The notes beneath the pieces were generated by a model. That model was given only the letters and a program-made list of their open reading frames with translations, searched no databases and was not told where the DNA came from. The position numbers and the translations under genes are program-made. A stretch of 52,355 nucleotides of DNA from Azolla pinnata (taxonomy: Eukaryota > Streptophyta > Polypodiopsida > Salviniales > Salviniaceae): NCBI GenBank assembly GCA_037176905.1, contig JBBBWG010009889.1, positions 2,204 to 54,558 of the forward strand. The letters are read 5' to 3'. This document shows positions 11,301 through 21,463 of this stretch, in pieces (within the stretch, counting starts at the first letter, position 1; the number at the start of each line of letters is the position of its first letter).

Positions 11301-12328
11301 CTGTGGTTCAAATTTAATCAGGCTAATTTCAATTATACTATATCTACAATTTATAGTTCAAGTTTAACCAGACTAATTTCAGGAGTATAAATGAACTAAC
11401 CTAATACAATCATACCTACAATTTCATGGCTGTATCTACAAATTATGGTTTATGCTTAAGAATACTAGAATTGTATTTATGATTTCATGACTCACCAAAC
11501 GTAATAAAATAATACAATCATAGCTTCAATTGCATGATAGTTTGTATCTCTGATTTTCTACTTTTAGGATATTGCAAACTCACGACACAAGTAGAAAAGA
11601 AAACGAGGAAGAGAAAGAAAACTTTTTTATGGCTGAACTTTTTTACCTCCATCTTGTCCACCTCCAAAGATAACGAAGCTGTTCGAGAGTGTTGCCATGG
11701 AATGAGAAGCTCGAGGCAATGGGAGAGTATCCCCTTGATGAAGCCGGTGCCATGTTATAGATCCGAGGGCTTGCATCTTCCTGTACAGTTCTTTCCATCT
11801 GAATCCAGTCGTGTTAACTCCGAGGTAAGGCCATGAATCAACTGTTTTGCTACCCCACTCTCTTCTGCAGATAAGAGACCATACAGTGTCAGAGTTTGCG
11901 ATTGCTCGGAACCTTCTAGAAGTCATGCCGAACGCAATCACTGAAGTGACAGGAAGATACTCAAGGATCGCAATGATCTGATCCGATCCAAGCCCATATA
12001 TTCCCCCCTCTTTATCCTGACACTCATCACTCTCATCTCCATTACTACCACCACTGTCATCGCCGCCATCATCAACATCATCATCATCATCAACAACACC
12101 ATCACCGTCTTCATCATCATCATCCTCGTTGCTTCCGTTATCTCTTGATTCCATCTGATTATAGACTCCCTCACAAGTCTCTTCCTTCCCTTGGCCGGCG
12201 CATCTCTTATACAGCAACCAGTCCATGGATGAGCTCTTCTTCGCCCCCTTCCCACCGCCTTGCGAATGCAAACTTCCCGAATTCTCCTTCTTTCCTTGCG
12301 CAGCGCTGCGGTAGAAGGGCCGATCCAT
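8361..12328 (-). CDS. F-box/kelch-repeat protein (At1g51550-like)
   Basis: Probable substrate-recognition subunit of an SCF (Skp1-Cullin-F-box) E3 ubiquitin ligase. Two exons: 12328-11647 and 9337-8361 (1,659 nt, 552 residues). The splice restores FGGGQDG|GRHLDDTWAAP across a 2.3-kb intron. Residues about 67-103 are an Asp/Glu tract, and an F-box lies at about 112-157 (LGSDQIIAILEYLP...SRRFRAIA...WSLICRREWG). Kelch repeats follow through to the C terminus, with the typical GG plus W/D pattern (LVLFGGINDNGFRQNDTW, VAIFGGIGSDGVRLNDTWLL, MILFGGRGTRFEVLNDVWLL, VLIYGGEDAKRCRKGDVWVL, VLVFGGMVDGEL). The N terminus holds two similar motifs (MDRPFYRSAAQGKKE and MDWLLYKRCAGQGKEE) 34 residues apart, so the start could also be the second Met at residue 35. 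The F-box and kelch assignment is firm; the target is unknown. Confidence 0.93.
10240..10340. repeat. TG/TATG-rich simple sequence in the F-box gene intron
   Basis: A GTGTGTGTGTGTATGTGT run is followed by GTATGTA-rich sequence inside the large intron of the F-box/kelch gene. It is simple sequence with no coding content. Confidence 0.7.
10605..11545. repeat. Degenerate ~120-bp tandem array inside an intron
   Basis: The phrase TTCAAGTTTAACCAGACTAA and its variants recur at about 10608, 10729, 10847, 10950, 11067, 11187, 11307, 11357 and 11447. Each is followed by ATTTCAA-TATAAC, CTACAATTTCATGA and AATGAACTAATATGATCATA. This gives roughly eight or nine diverged copies of a 90-120-bp unit (two are shortened), all within the single intron of the F-box/kelch gene. 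The divergence suggests an old array. Confidence 0.85.
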
Positions 12329-12860
12329 ATGAAAGATTCCCTTTTTCTCTCTTCAAACCTGCCTTTTACCGCAGTACGTATCCTGAAGAAAAGGATCTAG
12401 ACATTCATTTGGGGGAAGAGACCGCCGTTTCTCGCTCCTGGACTCTGAAGAACATCAAACGGCATGGGTGTGGGGGGGAATCAGCTTCTGCACGCAGCAG
12501 GGGGGATCGAGAAGGAGAGGGAGAAGAAACCGATCTTTCTTCATCTGAAAGAGGAAGAAAAAGGAGGAGGAAGAGAGGAAGAGGGAGAGGATTTTGCGTG
12601 TGAGCGAAGAGAGAAAGAGGAGGAAGAAGAGGAGGAGGAGGAGGAGGAGGAAGGAGGAAATGGAGGAGAAGATGGTGATGAAGATCTGTTCAGAGCTTGG
12701 CTATGGTGATGAGTCTTCTTCTGCTTCTTTCTTCTTCTTCTTCTTCTTCTTCTTCTTCTGCTTCTTTCTTCTTCTTCTTCTTCTTCTTCTTCTTCTGCTT
12801 CTGATTTTGGGGTTTCAGCAAAGTTTAACTAAATTGCCCAAATACCCCTGCTTCACAGTG
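12329..12860. repeat. F-box gene upstream region with GAG and TTC microsatellites
   Basis: Upstream of the minus-strand F-box gene are purine-rich sequence, (GAG)n at about 12617-12662, and two interrupted (TTC)n runs at about 12716-12797 with a repeated CTTCTGCTTCTTT interruption. The long open frames across this block are products of the triplet repeats. Confidence 0.8.
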
Positions 12861-12939
12861 TAATTTTCGTGGGCGATTTCTGAAGGCGCAGTTCAGTTCA
12901 GTTCAATTCAGCTTTCTTTGTGTTTCATCCCAGTACTGT

Positions 12940-13490
12940 AAAACTGATCCAATCTTGGTCTCGATCTCAAATATCGATCTCAGTCTCGATCAGAAATATC
13001 GATCACAGATATCGATCTCGATCCAAGCCCAACAATCTGCTCGTTGAATCGGATCCGATCTCGATCTCGATCCGACCTATCGCCGCTTCCATGTTTGATC
13101 GCTGCTTGAATCGGCGAGTTGGCTGCAGTCGGGGGGGGTTTTTTTACGGCCGAATCAGCTCTCTCTGTTCCCAGCTCGCTGAATCGGTGCTTCCATTCCT
13201 GATAGGCCCGCAATCGGGTTTTTTTATGGCTGAATCAGCTCTCGATTCCCTAGCTCACACTGAATCGGTGGTTCCATGCCCGATAGCTGCCCGAATCGGC
13301 AAGCAGGCCACGACCGGGCTTTATGGCTGAATCAGCTCTTTGTCCTAGCTCGTCGAATCGGTTCCATGTCCGATACGCAAGGGTTTAGGGTTTTTATGGC
13401 CGAATCGGCTCTCTGTCCTAGCTCGTCGAATCGCTGGTTCCATGCCCAGCTAGTCGCAATCTACGGTCGGTAGAATGGAGTCGTATGTTC
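12940..13490. repeat. GATCTCGATC-rich segment and ~80-100-bp GAATCG tandem array
   Basis: 12955-13080 is dense in GATCTCGATC/ATCGATCTC words. From about 13125 to 13480, units built as GGTTTTTTTATGGC, TGAATCAGCTCTC, CTAGCTCGTCGAATCGG and TTCCATGCCCGATA recur about four or five times with drift. A telomere-like GGGTTTAGGGTTTTT sits in one copy at about 13380. No protein is supported: the open frames simply follow the repeat. Confidence 0.8.
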
Positions 13491-16035
13491 CAGCCGGCCA
13501 AATCAGCTCCGTGTGCAACCGGTCAAATTGGTTCCGTGTCCAACTGGAGTGAATCAGGTCTGCATCGTAAACGTCAGATAAAGCTCTGTGTTGAGCATGT
13601 TGATTGATCACCTCTCAAACCCAACATCAAATTGGATTTGTTCTGTACCCAACAGACTGAATCAATGTGATCCTGACCAACCATCGGATTCAAGCAGCCA
13701 GCTAGCTCTAAGCATGTTTAGTAGGTCGATTAGCTCTCGACCTAGCAACAGATTGGATCTGTTCTATACCCAACTGACCGAATCCAATCTTATCCCGAGT
13801 AGCCATTCAGCGATAGAATTTGTTTTGGGAAAAACGTTGAGAAACTATAATCCGTCGGCGGATTGATGATCTTGATTCAGGCCAACCAACATTGGGTACC
13901 CACTCCCATTCTTTACACACTCGACGAATGATCACGTCTCTCCGTAGACACATGCAACCGCAAGTGTAAACCAAAGTTTACCTTTATCATCGAAAATGCT
14001 TACACTCTATCTTGGTGTATGTCTTAGCTACATCATTAATACCTTCAACCGGTTAGTATGACTTCAAATCTCGATCCATTCACCTCTTCACCCCAAAAGA
14101 AACATTGACACAATCTGGATTGCCTTCAATCTCATTTGGCATTGATGTTGGCCAATTGACCAGCTTAGGTTTGTAATCATGCAAGTACTCCATTGGATTA
14201 GGCGCGGGATTCAAGCCTGTCGCGATCGTACCAAGCCATTGCAAAATTCGCTAGCTCAATCTTTTCCTAGTGTTGTCGTGATGTTGCTTCTCGCTTTATG
14301 AATTCGATTATATGCCTTAAAAGCTTGGCTTCAATCCCAAAAGATGATGGTCATTTTGACGCATTAATGAGCGACTAGAACACCTTCAACAGATCCGACT
14401 AATGACGATCAATTACCATTTTAAACACGATTAGGAGCACACCAGTTAGAAGCATTTAGAAAAGCTTCAGGACCCTAAACCCAGTCCTTCGACACAATCC
14501 AAACATCTAACATGCCCGCAAAGCATTATACAATGATTGATAACATCGACGTCTATCAGAAAGATCATCAAACATAGAGCATAGATATCATCACAGCTTT
14601 GAAAAGATCATATAATGTATAGTCCATCTTGGTTGTATGAGTTGTTTCATCTTCTGGTGTTCCAATCCATACCCTAAACCATCCTTTCAGTGAGTGAAAG
14701 AAGCTTTTCAAACATGTACCAAGTAATCTTCATATACAGGAACCTTGCTTCATTTGCCATTCTTGTGGTATCCAAACAAATATTGAGCCTATGCAACGGC
14801 TTCTTCAATTGTATTCTACTCTTAATTATGCCACCAAATACAATCTATGAAAAACTGCTCTCTAATTTTGAGACCTGCCAGACTGAACTGTCTCCAAAGA
14901 TAACCATAGCTATGAATACCCAAAATGTCACAACACATAATTCTATTTGGGTAAATAACCAAATCTTCCCTGTTTAGCTTGCTCATCGTCCCATTTGTGG
15001 TGAATAAATGACGTGAAAGATAACAAAACCTGAATTTCCTGGTATGATGGCAATGTTATTTCATTGTATTTCAATATAGCAACCTACTCATGTTTTTAAC
15101 TTTTCAATTTTATGTCACCATACACTAGAGTTCCTTTTGCAAAACATTGATTCCGATGAAGATGCATAAAGAAAGCATTGAACAAGATCCAGGAGTAGTT
15201 CTGACATATCAAAGCAATAGGAGTAAATAGACTAAATGGCACATTCAGTTAAAATATATGATACTCGTATTGGTTGTACGCAAATGCATAAGAGCATGCC
15301 CACAGATGTACTACAGATGATACCCTGAGACTACAAACAAACAAGATAACGCTTGGAATTTTGCCTCACTTGTCTGGTATAGAAAACTAATCATACATTA
15401 CAAAATGACTTTTAAAACTCCTCAGTGTAGAGTTCTTACCTTTTATCACGTCTCTAAGGTTAATGTTCTTTCTTTGAATGTGAAACAGCGTGAACACGTC
15501 ACATTTACACTCATAGACAACAGCATCTGTACATCCCATCATCAAAAGTCTTACTGTTCTTATGAAAGTGCCCTGAGCCACAAAATTTGTCTCTAAATAC
15601 TCAAAGATTATACGACACCACATCATATGTCGAAGGCTTTTGTCAACTGTGATATCCACGATCCTTCAATTTAGCGTAGTCGTCTGCATTGTGTCAATGG
15701 AATGTATGTTTATTCACTTAAACATATGATGGCATACATGAAAAATATATGCTTCTTAGGATGCTTCTCAGCCTCAATCAGAATGCATTTTGCTGTATAT
15801 CAACAACCGTACAAAATATACTTATTAAAGTGTTCATTGATCAGTTTCTAGTACCAAGAGGACTTTTAAGGCGTTTGAAGCCAACATTATAAATTCTACT
15901 TTTTGATGTCATGTACTTAATCAATAATTGTATAGAATATCAATATATGTATAGAATATACTTTGCATATATCAGTAACTACAGAACTCAATGAAGTGTG
16001 TTAAGCACTTATGTGCTTAATCATGAAGTGTATAA
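13491..16035. other. Unassigned intergenic sequence downstream of MCTS1
   Basis: There is no confident gene. On the minus strand, about 14235-14090 holds an open stretch (YLHDYKPKLVNWPTSMPNEI, then NPDCVNVSFGVKR) followed by in-frame stops, perhaps a decayed element. A minus-strand open frame at 15387-15659 has no motif that I know. The part near 16035 may include the MCTS1 3' UTR or an extra terminal exon (see the findings). Confidence 0.4.
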
Positions 16036-19000
16036 TCAACAAACAACTATACACAACACAATGGCTGTATATATACCAAAAGGAGATTGATAGTACCAGT
16101 GATCAAAGAGGGACTTGTTATGTACCTTCCATAAACCATCGTTGAGATAATGCAAGTTTTCAATGGCTATTCCTTTATTGATAGACTTTCTGCACAACCA
16201 AACAGTTAAATATATCATTGTGCATGAACGTGCTTTTTTTGTGAACACATTTGAATAGAATCTCTACTCAATTATCTATGGTGGTGCTACATGGCAGACT
16301 CACATTGAATTTGTTTTCTCAATAATACCAAAACCCATACATGTGCATTTAGATATAGATGATTTTTTATCTCTTGTTTTCTTACATGTCCTTGGCAGAG
16401 AGTTTGGTGAAGCCAATCGCTACAGCATGTTGTTTGCCTTCAGCCATAATACACTGTATACATGCAGCAAATTAGGGTCAATATCTGTTTTTTGGTCCCG
16501 AATGCATTTCACCTTGTTTAAGATGTTAAAACATATCTTTAGCAAAAACTCCGTTGTACAAAATGGCAGAAGATACCAGATATAATAGGTCCACTATACC
16601 ATGTGACTTTTGGAAGAGCCTATTTCTGCATTCACAGGACATTGAGGGTATGGAATCCAGACTTGCTATAAACCCGAGTTACTTGGTTAAATCGAAGTAT
16701 TATCCTGCTTTCTGCTAGTAAATGATAAGTATAACCCGCCAGAAGGAATAGGATTATGCTTGATATGTACTAGACACCGCAAATAGCAACAACTGTTGGA
16801 CAAATCACAGTATTTTCTAGCTTCTTGTTTGTATGTGATGAACATTATTGCAAGAAGAGATAGGCTAAAACGTGAATAACAATTCCAAGATGTTTCAAAA
16901 ATGACTATGTGACTACAAACTATAGGAACAACAAAAAGATATACCTTTCCCATGGACGTATAGGATTCACCCTATCTGATTCTGGACTAGATTGTCATTC
17001 AAATATGGTTAAAGACCATGCAAGTTACTGAGTTTCATTGTTCAATACTACTATGAGTCCATAGCAGTCAAGATGATTCTCCGATTTTGAGATCCTAGAG
17101 ACAAGATCTTGTGAATCACCAAGAAAACGAGCTCAGAATTCGTTTCACGATGATCTAAATATTCAGTATACATGGAGATGCCGACCCACTATGAACCTAC
17201 AAGTCTATCCATATGGATTCTATCTGGTCTATATCACAGTATCAGGGAATCATCTTAATTAATATAATGATCCAAGAAAACATAACTTTGTATTTGAGGA
17301 TTCATTACTCTTCCCCTTGACATTTGTTTACAGCGGCAGATGTTTATAGACATTTTTTTAACTGTAGTTTTTTCTAGAATTTACAATATAATCGTCCATG
17401 AATGATTCATTTAGTCAAATTATCTATGTCATGAGATAACAGTAAATGCCTTCAAAATACTCTGCTCAGAGATATCAACATTTTGAAGACTATATAAATC
17501 ACATTAGTGATTACCAATTTGTTTCAATATAACTTAATTCATCAGTGCTTTATTGAAAAAATCACAAGAATAGCTTGTGAACCTAATGCTTCTTGATGAT
17601 TTGAGAACAACACACTAGGACATCACGGCTATGCCCAGCTAAAAATCTAATTTTGTCAAAAGTACAAAATAAAAGGCCAAAATGCAGCAAAAACCTACGA
17701 TCTAAAAGGTAAAAATCTGATGGGATTTTTGTTCTTTCGAAAGAATATGATCTTACCACAGGTGATTCGGCTTCTACACTCTCATCCAAAGAACCTCCTG
17801 GGGATGTCAAGCCAGGGCACATAATATTTGCACCAGAAAGTACAAATTTGATCGCTCCTCTATCAACTTGAAACATCTTCATTATTGTCGGATCTACAAG
17901 AGATGTCCTATCATAGAGATATTGATGGGGGAGTTCTATTAGAATCATATGAAAATGCATCAACTGGACTTACATTGGTGCAAGAGCCGTAAGGTTGGCA
18001 TGTAGGGTCCATCTCGAATATTGAAAAACAGTGGCACATTGTTTACTACCACTAGGTTAACATGGTTCTGACTGCCCAAAAACAGATGAATAAACTTTCA
18101 TGTGGCTCCAAAGAAAAACCATCCCAGTTATGTTAAATTATCTTCTCATACCAACTCAATATCAAAAAACTAGTAACAATATATAACAAGCTTTATTACC
18201 ACTTCGCAACAATTAGTGGTGACTTCTTCGGCAGTATATCATCAAGTATTGGCTCCAAATCCGGATACTAGCATGAAAATTTTTGTGAATGTAGATCAAA
18301 TACACATGAGAAATAATAAAACCAACAAAATGCACCTTCCCAAACTACATCAGGTCTTTCGTAGCAAGTATCAAGAACGATGTCCTTATCATTTTAAACT
18401 GGAATAGTACTATGATAATATTTTCTACAACATAGTGTACTAAGTCCACGAGATATCAAGATGCAGTGCAAAGCCAGATTCAGAAAAGGTTTGTGCTAAG
18501 CATAAAAGCAGGCTTCCCCAACATAACCATATGTTGTATGATGGCTCATAGCTCTACCGGAACTTTCCTTGAACATCCAAATCAGAGATGCATACACAAT
18601 TTAAAATAGCAGAAAAATTATGCACACCTCCCCAGCAATGCTCTGGCGAATTTTCCTTTGCACAGAGGCCTTCACTTGATTTTGACCCGAAACTTCCTCA
18701 TGACTGAACCTGTAGCAGCAGTAATAATGAGATTGAATGCAGGTTACTGGCCATTCAGGGCAGCACGAAAAATGAATTCACGAAATAAGACTGGGGGGAA
18801 ATGCAATATGTTCAGAGCTCCAAATAAGTCACCGTCAGCTTTTGTGAAATAACCAATAATGCCAGGTATATCATCAGAAACATAAAGTTTGCGGCAGGTC
18901 TATGTAGAAGTTACAAATGTGCCTCCATATAAAGGATCTTGATAACTGGGAAATCTTAAAATTGGAAAGATGTGACACCAAAGTCAATTGTAAAGAATGC

Positions 19001-19762
19001 GGAAAAACCGAATCATTCAATAGTGAATGTGCTCTTAAAATAAAGTCTTAAATCTGGATCTTATCCATAAAGAAACCACAAATGCTTGTGATTTATAACA
19101 TTATGACCAAAGATGAGGTGTACCTATCAGTTCACATTTCCATATTCGTGAATATCAGTTCATATGCACTTTCACCTCTCCCTCCAATACATTTACAGGA
19201 AGCAGCACGAGACCTGATATAACAGAGTTCAAAATTTTGTGGTCTTCATGGATCTTCAAAGTCGCAATGCCTTGTCATTTATGCATCAAAGCACAAAATT
19301 CTCGATTTTTTCCCCAAAAAAAGATTGCCAAAAGTTTCAGGTATTCAGGTGATGGATGTGGTGAAGAGATACCCGAGATCGGGAAGCTTGAGGTGAAAGA
19401 GAGAATCTAAAGTTCCTTTTCGAATCTCCCCCCCCCCTCCTCCTCTTTCCACCACCATGGCCCAGCTCTATACGCGTAAATCACGATCAGTGTCTTTAGT
19501 GGACATCAAAATGTCTTCCTTATCTGTGAAAGATGACACCATTGAGCGGCTCTCTCGCATGAAGCAAATGGACAGCATCCATGACGGTGTCTGGGCCAAC
19601 CTTGAAACTTTGTCTTTGTTGAGCACCGCACCCGCTAAAACCTCTCCCTCATCTCATCCATTTCAAAGCCCGAAATCCTCTCTCGGACAGATAAGGACCG
19701 CAAAAATGCAAACAGAAAGACGGACAGAGAGGCGGAAGCAGAGACACTTACTTCTTGAACAT
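16036..19762 (-). CDS. MCTS1: MCT-1/MCTS1-like translation re-initiation factor (PUA domain)
   Basis: MCTS1 acts with DENR on the 40S subunit to recycle post-termination tRNA and allow re-initiation after upstream ORFs. Coding exons (minus strand): 19762-19752, 18709-18628, 18267-18200, 18071-17974, 17893-17757, 16453-16386 and 16189-16036. All junctions are GT-AG and the phases are consistent. The sequence starts [20 protein letters not shown], then [52 protein letters not shown] and [14 protein letters not shown]. The C-terminal PUA half has [57 protein letters not shown], and finally [19 protein letters not shown]. The first exon has only 11 coding bases. Family members are about 181 residues. 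Reading on from LWK gives 205 residues and an atypical hydrophobic tail, so the true end may be a further spliced exon. CIMAEG replaces the usual AIMAEG. Confidence 0.93.
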
Positions 19763-19829
19763 CGCGTCTGTAATTCTCCTCTTGCTTGCAGAAAGACAGG
19801 AATCCTCCGAGCGAACCTATTCTACAGGG

Positions 19830-20515
19830 ATGAATGTGTGCATGCATGTATGTATGTTGTGCGTGTGTATGTATGTATTCATGCATGTATGTATGGGCGC
19901 ATGACATATGTATGCATACATTCGTGCATGTATGTATGCGTGTTTGACATATGTATGTGTGCGTGCATGTGTGCATTCATGCATGTCTGTGTGGGTGTAT
20001 GTATGTATGCATGCATGCATGTGTGCATGTGTTTGGCCAGCTATTCTACAAGGATGTATGTATGTATGTATGTATGTATGTATGTCTGTATGTATGCATT
20101 CATGCGTTCATGCATGTGCGTATGAATGCATGCATTCATGCATGTGTGCATGCATGCATGCGGGCATGTCTGCATGCATGTGGGCATGCGTTTGTATGTG
20201 TTTTGACGTGATGCATGCGATGCATGTATGTGGCAGGCACACACACATGCATGGCATGCATACGTATGCATGTATGCTTGTCTATATGTATGTTAGGCCT
20301 GCTATTTATGTATGTTGTGCATGCATGTAGCCAGCGTAAACACACATACATATAAAACTATGTACATATTTCAACAGGGATGTATGTATATGCATGCGTG
20401 GATATATATGTATGTGCATGCTAGCCTAGTTTGTATGTATGTGCATGTGTGGGTATGTATGTCTGTGTATGTTAGGCTTAGTCTGTATGTCCACATATAC
20501 ACATACATACAAAAC
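19830..20515. repeat. ATGC/ATGT tetranucleotide microsatellite
   Basis: Nearly 700 bp of ATGTATG, CATGCATG and TGCATGTG words lie directly upstream of the minus-strand MCTS1 start. Several overlapping open frames rich in Cys, Met, Val and His (or Thr and His on the other strand) are products of the repeat, not proteins. Confidence 0.95.
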
Positions 20516-21463
20516 TATGTCCTTGTGTGTGCCTATGAGAGATGTGCAAGCCGAGAGAGTGGCTCCCGATGCTCGCCGACTTTACAAGTGAACGCTCCGC
20601 AATCGAGGTGTCAAAACATTGTAGTTCGATTGCGAGATGGATCGATGCCGAGGACTGGGTTTTTGGTGTAAGATAGTTGCAGAAAAGTCGAGGCCAATTA
20701 GTTGATGGCTTGAATGCATCGCTATCTTGAGATCAAGATAAAGGTGTCAAGTTCGAGTTAGCAAAACTTCGATATCTGGTACAGACTGTCCCCATCAAAT
20801 GCTTGACTTCCGCAAGATATAAACAATAACACCATCATTGAGTCTTGCATGTCGCCACAAGTCCTATCAGCCCTGTATCTTTCCAAGGTTGTCTCAAGCC
20901 TTGCAATCTTTGAATACTCATCAACCTTTGCAAATACACACCTTGAATAAAACCTTTCTCTACCTGCTCCTCTCCAGACCAACTACTAATGCCATGCTAG
21001 TCAGAGAGTGATTGACCACCCTCTACCTTGCATCAAATGGAGCATGAGATCAAAAGACATGTGCTCAATCGTGGCAATCGTGAGACATGCAACTGGTGTT
21101 GCCATATCAATAGACACCAATTGGACTCATGCAGTTTCTTGAAGCTTTTCTTATATCATCAAGAGTTTGATAGAGGATTGTCAATCTCTTCCTCTACAGA
21201 AAAGAGAATTACATGTAGGTTAACTTTATCTTATCTACAACCAGGCAAAAGAATAAGGTGCCTTGACGTATGGTAGCACATTCGCTTTTTTTTTTGCAAA
21301 TGCACTCTCTAATCCTAATAATGGAGAAAATTTTCCCCTTCTCTTTGTAACAGAATTCCATCCTTGAAAGTAATGCGCATGTGCTTGCTTGGCCGAATTT
21401 GGCCTGCTAATAAAGCCAGGTATTGATCATGACTCCTTCAAGAAGGCAATGTATATATCACAA
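20516..21463. other. Intergenic; possible decayed retroelement gag fragment
   Basis: There is no confident gene. The plus-strand stretch at about 21028-21276 contains RGNRETCNWCCHINRHQLDS followed by C, which loosely resembles a CCHC zinc knuckle of retroelement Gag, but its Cys-His spacing is one residue too long. The minus-strand open frame 20758-20982 has no known motif. The end near 21463 should hold the TLC gene 3' UTR. Confidence 0.35.

Noticed and set aside
19830..20515. Several Cys/Met/His-rich open frames on both strands that look like Cys-rich peptides
   Set aside because: They follow the ATGC/ATGT tetranucleotide repeat in every frame. A four-base repeat read in triplets gives a regular residue cycle, so the Cys pattern carries no information.
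21028..21276. Retroelement Gag zinc knuckle
   Set aside because: CNWCCHINRHQLDSC has the Cys-His distance one residue too long, and no reverse transcriptase, integrase or LTR was recognised around it. It is kept only as a possibility in the intergenic entry.
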